From: JAICWP01 sp035278025
GTDB taxonomy: Bacteria; Acidobacteriota; Terriglobia; Terriglobales; Acidobacteriaceae
Direction: 5' to 3'
Assembly: GCA_035278025.1 (NCBI GenBank)
Contig: DATEJK010000117.1
Span: forward strand, 13,647-77,646
Length of the DNA stretch: 64,000 nucleotides
The stretch's first letter is position 1. The number at the start of each line of letters is the position of its first letter. Made by a program: the position numbers and the translations under genes. Below, piece after piece: positions 45,259 through 53,559 of this stretch. The notes beneath the pieces are model-generated. The model worked only from the letters and a program-made list of their open reading frames with translations. It was not told where the DNA came from and did not search any database.

Positions 45259-47664
45259 ATGGATAACTCAAGCCCAAACATTCCGCCTGGCTGGCCGGGC
45301 ATTCCGCCGCGCTGGACCTCCAGCGCGAAAAACGGGGTGGGCACAGCGCTCAGCCCTTCCAGCCGGGTGTGGTTTACGCTCAGTCACGGCATTGTGAATG
45401 AAATTTATTTTCCCCGGGTAGACATTGCCTGCACCCGCGACCTGGGGCTGATCATCACCGACGGCCGCTTCTACTTTTCCGAGGAAAAACGGCATGCCAC
45501 GTCGGAGGTCAACTATCTGGCGCCGGGGGTGCCCGCCTATCGCCTGGTCAACACGGCGATGGACGGGCGCTACAGGATCGAGAAGGAAATCTGCACCGAT
45601 CCGTGCCGCCACGTGTGCCTGCAAAAAATTCGTTTTCAGCCGCTGAAAGGGAGTTTGGCCGACTACCACGTTTATGTATTGCTGGCGCCCCACCTGGCTA
45701 ATTGCGGATACGGCAATACTGGTTTTCTGGGCGACTACAAGGGCACGCCCATGCTCTATGCCTCGCGCGATGGGTACGGGCTGGCGCTGGCTTCCTCAGC
45801 CAACTGGCTGAAGCGCTCCGCCGGTTATGTGGGCACCTCGGATGGCTGGCAGGATTTATCGCGCAACTACGAAATGACATGGGAGTACCCGCGCGCGGAA
45901 AACGGCAACGTCGCCCTGACCGGAGAGGTGGACCTGGCGGGCTGCGGCGGCGAGTTTGTGCTCTCGCTGGGCTTTGGCCAGGTGGCCCCTGAAGCCGGCG
46001 GTCATGCCCTGGCCAGCCTGCTGGAAGGATATGAAACCGCGCGCCGGGAGTACGTGCAGGGCTGGCAGGAGTGGCTGCACAAAGTGGACGCGCCCGACAG
46101 TGATGGCAACCAGGATATGTTCCGCATCAGCGCCTGCGTGCTGCGTACTCACGAAGAAAAGACGTTTCCCGGGGGCATAATTGCCAGCCTGTCCATTCCC
46201 TGGGGCTTCTCCAAGGGCGACGAAGACCTGGGAGGGTATCACCTGGTGTGGCCGCGGGACCTGGTGGAAACCGCGAGCGGTCTGCTGGCGTTGGAGGCCA
46301 ATCAGGACGCGCTACGCGTGCTGGGCTACCTGCGTGTGACACAGGAAGCCGACGGTCACTGGCCGCAGAACATGTGGCTGGACGGGATCGCCTACTGGAA
46401 AGGCTTGCAGATGGACGAGACGGCGCTCCCCATCCTGCTGGTGGACCTGCTGCGGCGGAAGGGCGCTCTGAGCGATGGGGGCTTACGCGGCTTCTGGCCG
46501 ATGGTGCGGCGCGCCGCCGGATTCGTGGCGCGCAATGGCCCGGTGACACAGCAGGACCGCTGGGAGGAGGACCCGGGTTATTCGCCTTTTACCCTGGCGG
46601 CGGAAATTGCCGGCTTGCTGGTGGCGGCCGACCTGGCTGACCTTCACGGCGAGCCGGCTCTGGGCGTCTTTCTGCGTGAAACCGCCGATGCCTGGAATGC
46701 CAACATCGAGCGCTGGATGTACCAGGTGGGCGGACCGCTGGCGCGCAAGCTGGGAATTGACGGCTACTACGTGCGCATTGCTCCGCCGGACACCGCTGAT
46801 CCTGATGCCGCCTCCCCTCTGGAAGGCTATGTGCCCATCAAGAACCGCCCGCCGGCGGATACGCTGGAGCCCGCGGCCAGCATCGTCAGCCCGGACGCAC
46901 TGGCGCTGGTGCGTTTTGGGTTGCGCGCGCCCGACGATCCACGCATTCTTTGCACGCTGAAGGCGATTGACGCTTTATTGAAAGTGGAACTGCCGCAAGG
47001 GCCTTCGTGGCACCGTTACAACGACGACGGCTACGGCGAACATGAAGACGGCTCGGCCTTCGACGGCACCGGCGTGGGCCGCGCCTGGCCGCTGCTTACC
47101 GGCGAACGGGCCCATTATGAGCTGGCGGCGGGAAGACGCGCCGCCGCCGAGGCGTTGCTGCACAGCATGGAGAAATCGGCTGATGAGAGCGGGCTGATTC
47201 CGGAGCAGGTGTGGGACACACCCGACATTCCAGCGCTCGAGTTGTTCTTTGGGCGGCCTTCGGGATCGGCGCGGCCCCTGGTGTGGGCGCATGCGGAATA
47301 TCTGAAACTGCGGCATTCTCTGCGCGACGGCAAAGTTTTCGACCAGCCGCCGCAAACCTATCAGCGTTACGTGTTGGCGAAGCAGCGGGGCACGGTTTTT
47401 ATATGGAGCTTCAACCACAAGCTGCGCAATATGCCGCCCGGCTTGGTGTTGCGCCTGCAAACCTTGTCGCCGGCGATGGCGCACTGGAGCACGAATGGCT
47501 GGCGCACCACCCAGGACAGCACCGCGCGCGATATGGGAATCGGCACCTACGTGGTGGACCTGCCCACGAACAAGCTGCCTTCGGGCAGCAGCGTGGTGTT
47601 CACGTTTTATTGGACCGAGGATAAACGCTGGGAAGGAACGAATTTTGAGGTGAAGGTGGAATAA
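45259..47664 (+). CDS. GH15 glucoamylase-type glycoside hydrolase
   Basis: 801 residues. An N-terminal beta-sandwich domain (about 1-270) precedes the (alpha/alpha)6 barrel. The general acid lies at E436/E437 in RWEEDPGYSPFT, and the general base is probably E680 in VWAHAEYLKL. Family features include YHLVWPRDLVETA and GHWPQNMWLDG. No signal peptide, so it should act in the cytosol on glucans or oligosaccharides, or on trehalose as some bacterial GH15 enzymes do. No strong ribosome-binding site precedes the ATG. Confidence 0.9.
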   Translation: MDNSSPNIPPGWPGIPPRWTSSAKNGVGTALSPSSRVWFTLSHGIVNEIYFPRVDIACTRDLGLIITDGRFYFSEEKRHATSEVNYLAPGVPAYRLVNTAMDGRYRIEKEICTDPCRHVCLQKIRFQPLKGSLADYHVYVLLAPHLANCGYGNTGFLGDYKGTPMLYASRDGYGLALASSANWLKRSAGYVGTSDGWQDLSRNYEMTWEYPRAENGNVALTGEVDLAGCGGEFVLSLGFGQVAPEAGGHALASLLEGYETARREYVQGWQEWLHKVDAPDSDGNQDMFRISACVLRTHEEKTFPGGIIASLSIPWGFSKGDEDLGGYHLVWPRDLVETASGLLALEANQDALRVLGYLRVTQEADGHWPQNMWLDGIAYWKGLQMDETALPILLVDLLRRKGALSDGGLRGFWPMVRRAAGFVARNGPVTQQDRWEEDPGYSPFTLAAEIAGLLVAADLADLHGEPALGVFLRETADAWNANIERWMYQVGGPLARKLGIDGYYVRIAPPDTADPDAASPLEGYVPIKNRPPADTLEPAASIVSPDALALVRFGLRAPDDPRILCTLKAIDALLKVELPQGPSWHRYNDDGYGEHEDGSAFDGTGVGRAWPLLTGERAHYELAAGRRAAAEALLHSMEKSADESGLIPEQVWDTPDIPALELFFGRPSGSARPLVWAHAEYLKLRHSLRDGKVFDQPPQTYQRYVLAKQRGTVFIWSFNHKLRNMPPGLVLRLQTLSPAMAHWSTNGWRTTQDSTARDMGIGTYVVDLPTNKLPSGSSVVFTFYWTEDKRWEGTNFEVKVE

Positions 47665-47665
47665 A

Positions 47666-47844
47666 AGCAGCAATCAGCATTCAGCAGTCAGCATTCAGCC
47701 GGGAAGCATTTGGCAATTAGCACTTGGCATTTAGCCCGTAAAGAGTAGTGCTGATTGCGACGGAACATCGTGAAAGGCTAAGTGCTAATGGCTAAGTGCT
47801 AGTGGCTCACGGCTGAATGCAGATTGCTGAGTGCTGAATGCTAG
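47666..47844. repeat. large heptad-repeat hairpin between convergent genes
   Basis: The left arm runs AGCAATC, AGCATTC, AGCAGTC, AGCATTC, then GCAATTA, GCACTTG, GCATTTA. The right arm runs GGCTAAGTGCTAATGGC and then GCTGAGTGCTGAATGC, the reverse complement in reverse order. Arms of about 70 bases with 7-base period surround about 45 bases. The whole spacer between the convergent GH15 and HAD genes is this structure. Confidence 0.75.
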
Positions 47845-48509
47845 CCGAGCGTGACTTCCAGCCGGCCATCGCCATCGAGCCGCGTCCGCACCTGCGACAA
47901 GTCGCCAACCACCGCGTGGGCGAGCGTCAACTCGGCGGCGGGATAGGTGGTGGCCACGCCGATTGCGCTCATGCCGGCGGCACGCGCAGCTTCGATTCCG
48001 GCGGGCGCGTCCTCAAACACCAGGCAATCTTGGGGGGAGAGCCCGAGCAGTTCAGCGCCCTTCAGATAGGGTTCGGGATGCGGCTTCCCCAGTGTGACTT
48101 CGTCGGCGGTGACGAAGACGGCGGGGGCGGGGAGTCCGTTGGTTGCGAGGCGGCGCGTGGCCAGATAGCGCGTGCCTGAAGTGACCACCGCCCAGCGCTG
48201 CGCGGGCAACGTAGAGAGCAATTCCAGGGCTCCATGAACGCGCCCGACGCCGTCGGTGTCGTTGGCCTCGCGGCGCTCCAGGCGCACAGTTTCCGCCTCG
48301 GCATCGAGATGGGGGGCGAGCAGGCGAATGGTTTCCAGTGTGCGGCGGCCATGAGCAACGCGCACGGCCTCTTCGGGCGAGACATTGTGTTCCGCCGCCC
48401 ACAAAGCCCAGAAGCGAGCGACAGAAGCAGTGGAATCCACCAGCACGCCATCCAGATCGAAGAGTATGGCGGCACAGGAAAAGACTCGCCGGGAGGGAAT
48501 GGGAATCAT
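47841..48509 (-). CDS. HAD-superfamily sugar phosphatase / beta-phosphoglucomutase-like
   Basis: 222 residues. HAD motifs: FDLDGVLVDS (nucleophile and acid Asp), VVTSG, and KPHPEPYLKG with FEDAPAGIEAARAAGM. The cap is helical, as in sugar-phosphate phosphatases. It shares a four-base overlap with the upstream EcsC-like gene. Its position facing the glucoamylase gene suggests sugar metabolism, but the two are on opposite strands. Confidence 0.87.
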   Translation of the reverse strand: MIPIPSRRVFSCAAILFDLDGVLVDSTASVARFWALWAAEHNVSPEEAVRVAHGRRTLETIRLLAPHLDAEAETVRLERREANDTDGVGRVHGALELLSTLPAQRWAVVTSGTRYLATRRLATNGLPAPAVFVTADEVTLGKPHPEPYLKGAELLGLSPQDCLVFEDAPAGIEAARAAGMSAIGVATTYPAAELTLAHAVVGDLSQVRTRLDGDGRLEVTLG

Positions 48510-49177
48510 ACGGAGGGCGCGGGCGCCAGAGCCAGGCGCTCGCGCACGCTCAGGTGCTTCTGGCGGAAGTGGGCGTTGGCGCGTTCGCCCCAGGCGCGGA
48601 CGAAATAATAATTCAGGCCGCCGCCGATAAATGAGCTGGCAATGGGAATCAGCCGGCCCGACCAGCGTTCCACCACATCGGCGCTGGCCTGCACGGCAAT
48701 GCGGCGGATAACACGCGGCACCATGCGGCTGACCACTTCTTTCTCCAGAAACTCGCGGCTGAGGTCTACGCCGGCGGCGCTGGCGGTGGCCAGCCAGAGC
48801 TCGGCGGTTTCTTCATCGGTGTTGAATTCAAAGCCGTACACCAGGCTCAGCTTCTGGATGGTGCGGAGGGTGATGGCAGCCAGGATGCTCAAGTCGGGAA
48901 GCACGGTTAGAACGCCGCCCAGTCCCAGACCCGCGCCTTCCACGGCGGCGATCTTCATAGCCGCGCGAATGGTCTGGGAGGCAACCTCATCCAATTGCGT
49001 AATGTCCAGCGAGTAAACGCCGCGATAAGTGGAAATGGGCAGGCTGTGGGCGGCCTGCAACTGCAGCAGGAAACGGTTAGGGTCCACCTTTACGGTTTCA
49101 TAAGCTTCGGTAAAACCGCGGCGCAGCGCATTCTCGGCCCGCCGCCGCAACCAGGAGTTCTTGTTTACACCCGACAT
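48506..49177 (-). CDS. EcsC-family protein
   Basis: 223 residues. Family features: a helical N-terminus, Gly-rich hydrophobic segments (VEGAGLGLGGVLTVLPDLSIL and IPIASSFIGGGLNYYFV split around the middle) and a basic tail. EcsC proteins are membrane-associated and of unknown mechanism; the name comes from the Bacillus ecs locus. Its end overlaps the HAD start (ATGA), so the two are co-translated. Confidence 0.82.
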   Translation of the reverse strand: MSGVNKNSWLRRRAENALRRGFTEAYETVKVDPNRFLLQLQAAHSLPISTYRGVYSLDITQLDEVASQTIRAAMKIAAVEGAGLGLGGVLTVLPDLSILAAITLRTIQKLSLVYGFEFNTDEETAELWLATASAAGVDLSREFLEKEVVSRMVPRVIRRIAVQASADVVERWSGRLIPIASSFIGGGLNYYFVRAWGERANAHFRQKHLSVRERLALAPAPSV

Positions 49178-49204
49178 CTCTTACCACCTTACCGCATCCT
49201 GGTG

Positions 49205-49300
49205 GCCGGGGCAAAACCCTCAGGAGCTAAAGCTCAACCTATAAGAGCGCCTGACGGCTGAAGCCGCGCCCTTTCAAGGCCGGTTTAAACGGTACCTTCT
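49205..49300. repeat. REP-like stem-loop (GCTGAAGCC family)
   Basis: GGAGCTAAAGCTC, then CTGACGGCTGAAGCCGCG, then CCTTTCAAGGCCGGTTTAAA in the space between divergent genes. The AAGC hairpins match those at 27088 and 31699. Confidence 0.45.
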
Positions 49301-49316
49301 AGGATAGGATCGCACC

Positions 49317-49778
49317 ATGCACAGGGTTATGAAACGTCACCTGCGCCGGTTTATCAATCTGTGGCCACCCCTTGCGGGCGCGGGAATCCGGGTCACGCGG
49401 CTGCAGGCGGACTGGCGGGTAATTGACGTGGAGATGAAACTGCGCTTCTGGAACGCCAATTTTGTCGGCACCCATTACGGCGGCTCGCTCTACTCCATGA
49501 CCGACCCGTTTTACATGCTCATGCTGATTGAGAACCTGGGCCGCGATTACATCGTGTGGGACAAGTCCGCCAGCATCCGTTTCCGCAAACCCGGCAAAGG
49601 CAAAGTGGTGGCCAGCTTCCGGCTGAGTGAGGAACAGATCGAATCCATCCGGCGGCAACTGGAGATGCAGGAGAAGGTGGAGCCCACCTTTCTGGTCGAG
49701 GTAAGAGACGAGAGCGGAGAGGTGGTGGCCGAGGTGCAAAAGCTGTTGCACATCCGCAAGAAGATGAACGGCAGGTAA
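49317..49778 (+). CDS. DUF4442 hotdog-fold thioesterase-like protein
   Basis: 153 residues. The segment NFVGTHYGGSLYSMTDPFYMLMLIENLG matches the DUF4442/PaaI-like hotdog group in separate pieces (GTHYGGSLY is the most conserved). It may hydrolyse or bind acyl-thioesters; no experimental role is inferred. It ends 64 bases before the RNase J start. Confidence 0.78.
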   Translation: MHRVMKRHLRRFINLWPPLAGAGIRVTRLQADWRVIDVEMKLRFWNANFVGTHYGGSLYSMTDPFYMLMLIENLGRDYIVWDKSASIRFRKPGKGKVVASFRLSEEQIESIRRQLEMQEKVEPTFLVEVRDESGEVVAEVQKLLHIRKKMNGR

Positions 49779-49842
49779 CCGGGAAGTGGCCTGCGCACTG
49801 CCCCGGAGCGGGCATTGTGCTAGCATCCAAGTAATCCAACAT

Positions 49843-51507
49843 ATGCCAACCGGCAAGCTACAGATCGTGCCCCTGGGTGGGCTCGGCGAGTTCGGTATGA
49901 ACTGCATGGCCGTGCGCTGGGGCGATGAAATCATCGTCATTGACGCCGGCCTGATGTTCCCCGAGGCCGAACTGCTGGGCGTGGACATCGTCGTCCCCGA
50001 CATCACCTATTTGATTGAGAACCGCGACAAGGTGAAGGCCATCGTTCTCACCCACGGTCACGAAGACCACATCGGCGGACTGCCCTGGATTCTCTCGGAA
50101 ATCAACCTTCCGGTGTACGGCACCGAGTTCACCCTGGCTTACGTGGAAGACAAACTGGAGGAACACGGGTTGTTGGACGAGGCCGACCTGCGCGAGATCC
50201 GCGCCGGCGAGCGTTTCACCATCGGCCCCTTCACCATCAATCCCATCCAGGTGACGCACAGCCTGGTGGACTGCGTTTCCCTGGCCATTCACACGCCGCT
50301 GGGCGTGATTATCCACACCGGCGACTTTAAGGTGGACCCCACGCCCACCGACAACCGCCTGTTCGACCTGCATGCTTTCGCCGAATACGGCAAGGAAGGC
50401 GTGCTGGCGCTGTTCCAGGACTCGACCAACATCGAGCGCCCGGGGTATACGCCCAGCGAACGCGCGGTGCGCCGGAAGTTCGATGAAGTGTTCGCCTGGT
50501 CGGAGCGGCGCCTGTTCATCTCCTGCTTCTCCTCCTCTATTCACCGCATCAAGCTGGCTTTCGAACTGGCCTACGGGTACAACCGCAAAGTGGCGCTGGT
50601 AGGGCGGTCCATGGCGGACTCGGCGGAGATCGCCTCCGACCTGGGATACATTGACGTGCCCGACGGGCTGCTGATCCATCCCGGCGAGGTGAAGAATTTT
50701 CCGCCGCATAAAGTATGCGTGCTTATCAGCGGCACCCAGGGCGAACCCATGTCCGCGCTGTCGCGGGCCGCGGTGGACAACCACAAGCACGCCAAGATTG
50801 AGCCTGGCGACACGGTGGTGCTTTCCTCACGCATCATTCCGGGGAATGAGAAGGCCATCTACCGCATGATTGACCACCTGTTCCGGCGAGAGGCCCACGT
50901 CATCTATGAGGATGGCTCGCACCCGCCGGTGCACGTGAGCGGCCACGCCAGCCAGGAAGAGCTCAAACTGATTATCAACCTGGTGAAGCCGCGCTACTTT
51001 ATCCCCATTCACGGCGAATACCGGCAGCTGCGCCGGCACGCCGAACTGGGCGCTTCCATGAAGGGAGCGGTGGGAAAAGTTATGTCCATTGAGAGCGGCG
51101 ACATTCTGGAGTTCGATGAAATGGGCGCGCGTAAGGCTGGGCGAGTACCCGTGGGACGGGTTTGCATTGATTCGGGCTCACGCACGGATGTGGTCGAAGA
51201 CCTGGTAATCCGCGACCGCCGCCACCTGAGCGAGGACGGGATCGTGCTGCCCATCATTGCCATCAACAAGCTAACCGGCCGGGTGGAGACCGCGCCCGAA
51301 ATTGTGATGCGCGGCTTTGCCGCCGGCGAAGATGGCTTTCTGCCTGAGGCTCGCCAGGTCGTGCTGCAGACTTTGGAGGTCTCCAGCGACGAAGAAAAAG
51401 CGGATTACGGCGTTATTAAGGAAAAGATCCGCCAGGACCTGAAGCGATTCATCGTGAAGCGCTCGGCGCGGCGTCCATTGATCATGCCGGTGATTCTTGA
51501 AATTTAG
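49843..51507 (+). CDS. rnj: ribonuclease J
   Basis: 554 residues. The metallo-beta-lactamase zinc motif is H71-G-H73-E-D75-H76-IGG. The beta-CASP region contains the typical SGTQGEPMSALSR. C-terminal domain present in full. RNase J has 5'-to-3' exo- and endonuclease activity and matures or decays RNA. The ATG at 49843 is chosen because the family begins near LQIVPLGGLGEFGMN. The ribosome-binding site is weak. Confidence 0.95.
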   Translation: MPTGKLQIVPLGGLGEFGMNCMAVRWGDEIIVIDAGLMFPEAELLGVDIVVPDITYLIENRDKVKAIVLTHGHEDHIGGLPWILSEINLPVYGTEFTLAYVEDKLEEHGLLDEADLREIRAGERFTIGPFTINPIQVTHSLVDCVSLAIHTPLGVIIHTGDFKVDPTPTDNRLFDLHAFAEYGKEGVLALFQDSTNIERPGYTPSERAVRRKFDEVFAWSERRLFISCFSSSIHRIKLAFELAYGYNRKVALVGRSMADSAEIASDLGYIDVPDGLLIHPGEVKNFPPHKVCVLISGTQGEPMSALSRAAVDNHKHAKIEPGDTVVLSSRIIPGNEKAIYRMIDHLFRREAHVIYEDGSHPPVHVSGHASQEELKLIINLVKPRYFIPIHGEYRQLRRHAELGASMKGAVGKVMSIESGDILEFDEMGARKAGRVPVGRVCIDSGSRTDVVEDLVIRDRRHLSEDGIVLPIIAINKLTGRVETAPEIVMRGFAAGEDGFLPEARQVVLQTLEVSSDEEKADYGVIKEKIRQDLKRFIVKRSARRPLIMPVILEI

Positions 51508-51565
51508 TAGCTGCCAGCTGGTAGTTGGTGGACCGTGGTACCCCGCCATACAAACTACCAGCTAC
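51508..51565. repeat. 7-bp-periodic inverted repeat (CAGCTGG/TAGTTGG family)
   Basis: The left arm has TAGCTGC, CAGCTGG, TAGTTGG. The right arm has CAAACTA, CCAGCTA. Both keep a 7-base register. It begins right after the RNase J stop codon, as its relatives do after other genes. Confidence 0.6.
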
Positions 51566-51652
51566 TTGTTTCCAAAGGTACAGGGACCCACGTTTCACAC
51601 TCACCTTCGCAGGACCCGCTAAACTAGACTTAAGTTTTCGGAGACCGCCACC

Positions 51653-52648
51653 ATTATTACCCTCGAGCAAATCAGGCAAGCGCAGCAGCGCCTGCAGGAC
51701 GTGGCTGTGCGCACGCACCTGGTGCTTTCGCACCTGCCGCAGCAGGAGGATCCCAAGGATTCGCGAGAGCTTTATCTGAAGCCGGAAAATCTGCAGCCCG
51801 TCGGCTCCTTCAAACTGCGCGGCGCCTACAACAAGATCGCTTCCCTTTCTCAGGAAGAACGCCGCCGCGGGGTCATCGCTTACTCCAGCGGCAATCACGC
51901 GCAGGGGGTGGCCTATGCGGCGAGGGCACTGGGGGTGCGTGCGGTGATTGTAATGCCGCGCACGGCTCCCGCCATCAAGCGGGAAAGCACGGCGGCCATG
52001 GGGGCGGAACTGGTGCTGGTGGGGCCGGGCAGCGAAGAGCGCCGCACCCGCGCCGAGGAACTTGCGGCCGAGCATGGCTACGTGGTGGTGCCACCCTACA
52101 ACGATGAAAGCATCATCGCAGGGCAAGCCACGATCGGCCTGGAAATTCTGGAGGACCTGCCCGAAGTGGAGACCATTCTGGCGCCGGTGGGAGGCGGCGG
52201 CTTGGTCAGCGGCATCGCAGCCGCGGTCAAGCAGGCGGGCAGCCGCTGCAAGGTCATTGGTGTGGAGCCGGAGCTGGCGGCCGACGCCCTGGCCAGCATG
52301 AAGGCGGGACATGTGGTTTCCTGGACTGCGGAGCAGACCACCTCCACCATCGCGGACGGCTTGCGCACGCAGAGCGTGGGCGAGATCTCCTTCGCCCACA
52401 TCCGAAAATATGTGGACGGCATAGTGGCGGTCAAAGAAGACGAAATTCGCCAGGCCATGCGCCTGCTGGCCGCCAATCCCCGGCTGGTGGCTGAAGCCAG
52501 CGGCGCCGTGACCGTGGCCGCATTCCTCTACCATCGCACTGAACTTCCGCAAACCCGCATCAACGTGGCTGTAATCAGCGGCGGCAACGTCGAACCCAAG
52601 ATGCTGGCGGAAATTGTGGAGCAGGAGCCGGCGGTCAAGGGCCGATAG
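51653..52648 (+). CDS. threonine/serine dehydratase with apparent ATT start
   Basis: 331 residues if read from ATT at 51653. The chain then begins with ITLEQIRQAQQRL, as homologues do after Met. GGAGA stands eight bases before it. No ATG, GTG or TTG occurs in frame between the upstream stop (51620) and a GTG at 51701, which would delete the first helix. The PLP lysine is K54 in GSFKLRGAYNK, the glycine loop is GGGGL, and SSGNHAQGVAYAA is conserved. It deaminates threonine or serine to the 2-oxo acid. No ACT-type regulatory domain is present, so it is the short catabolic form. Confidence 0.9.
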   Translation: MITLEQIRQAQQRLQDVAVRTHLVLSHLPQQEDPKDSRELYLKPENLQPVGSFKLRGAYNKIASLSQEERRRGVIAYSSGNHAQGVAYAARALGVRAVIVMPRTAPAIKRESTAAMGAELVLVGPGSEERRTRAEELAAEHGYVVVPPYNDESIIAGQATIGLEILEDLPEVETILAPVGGGGLVSGIAAAVKQAGSRCKVIGVEPELAADALASMKAGHVVSWTAEQTTSTIADGLRTQSVGEISFAHIRKYVDGIVAVKEDEIRQAMRLLAANPRLVAEASGAVTVAAFLYHRTELPQTRINVAVISGGNVEPKMLAEIVEQEPAVKGR

Positions 52649-52750
52649 CCGCGAACGCTACCCCCGAGCTTCTTGCATAAAATCACCTCCATACTTGCGG
52701 TGGTGAGCACGCCGGGTCTATAGTCTCGACGCGCCAATTGGAGGGACCTT

Positions 52751-53527
52751 ATGGCCACTGCGCCCGCCGATGTATTCCATTTACCGCAGCAGCCCGCTTT
52801 TATCAGTCCGGAAGAAGAGCGGCGCCATCGCAAGCAGCGCCTGGCAGCGGCTTTCCGGCTGTTTGCCGCCTATGGATTTGATGAAGGAGTGGCCGGCCAC
52901 ATCACAGCGCGCGATCCGGAGCGACCCGACCATTTCTGGGTGAATCCCTTCGGCATACACTTCGGCCAGATCCGCGCCTCTGACCTCATTCTGGTGAACC
53001 AGCAGGGCCAGGTGGTGGAGGGCAGGTATCCGGTGAACGCGGCCGCCTTTGCCATCCACTCGCGCGTGCATGCAGCCCGGCCGGACGTGGTGGCGGCGGC
53101 GCACTCGCATTCCCTGTACGGACGGACCTGGTCAACCCTGGGCCGCCTGCTCGATCCGCTCACCCAGGATGCCTGCGCGTTTTATGAAGACCATGGCCTG
53201 TTTGCCGATTTTACCGGGGTGGTTTATGAAACTTCCGAAGCTGAGCGCATCGCCCAGGCGCTGGGCGGTTACAAAGCGGTTATCCTGCGCAACCACGGAC
53301 TGCTTACCGTGGGGAGCACCGTGGATGAGGCGGCGTGGTGGTTCATCACCATGGACCGGAGTTGCCATTCCCAGCTATTAGCGGAGGCCGCCGGCACGCC
53401 GGTAAAGATTGAACCCTCCCACGCCCGCGCCACGCGTGAACTGCTGGGCAACCACCAGGCGGGCTGGTTCCAGTTTCAGCCGCTTTGGGCGCGCATCACG
53501 CGCGAGCAGCCGGATTTGCTGGAATAG
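52751..53527 (+). CDS. class II aldolase/adducin-family protein
   Basis: 258 residues. Zinc-site and family motifs: GVAGHITARDPERPDHFWVNPFG in parts (GHITARDP, WVNPFG), AAAHSHSLYGRTW and LRNHGLLTVG. Eukaryote-like adducin-head proteins of this subgroup are often of unknown substrate; sugar-phosphate aldolases and epimerases share the fold. GGAGGG precedes the ATG, and a TATAGT lies about 25 bases upstream of it. Confidence 0.85.
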   Translation: MATAPADVFHLPQQPAFISPEEERRHRKQRLAAAFRLFAAYGFDEGVAGHITARDPERPDHFWVNPFGIHFGQIRASDLILVNQQGQVVEGRYPVNAAAFAIHSRVHAARPDVVAAAHSHSLYGRTWSTLGRLLDPLTQDACAFYEDHGLFADFTGVVYETSEAERIAQALGGYKAVILRNHGLLTVGSTVDEAAWWFITMDRSCHSQLLAEAAGTPVKIEPSHARATRELLGNHQAGWFQFQPLWARITREQPDLLE

Positions 53528-53559
53528 AACCAGTTGCATTCACCGTCGGGATGCCGGGT

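Noticed and set aside
47666..47844. CRISPR-like array
   Set aside because: Units are 7 bases and degenerate with no unique spacers, and the array folds on itself. This is a short-period repeat, not CRISPR.
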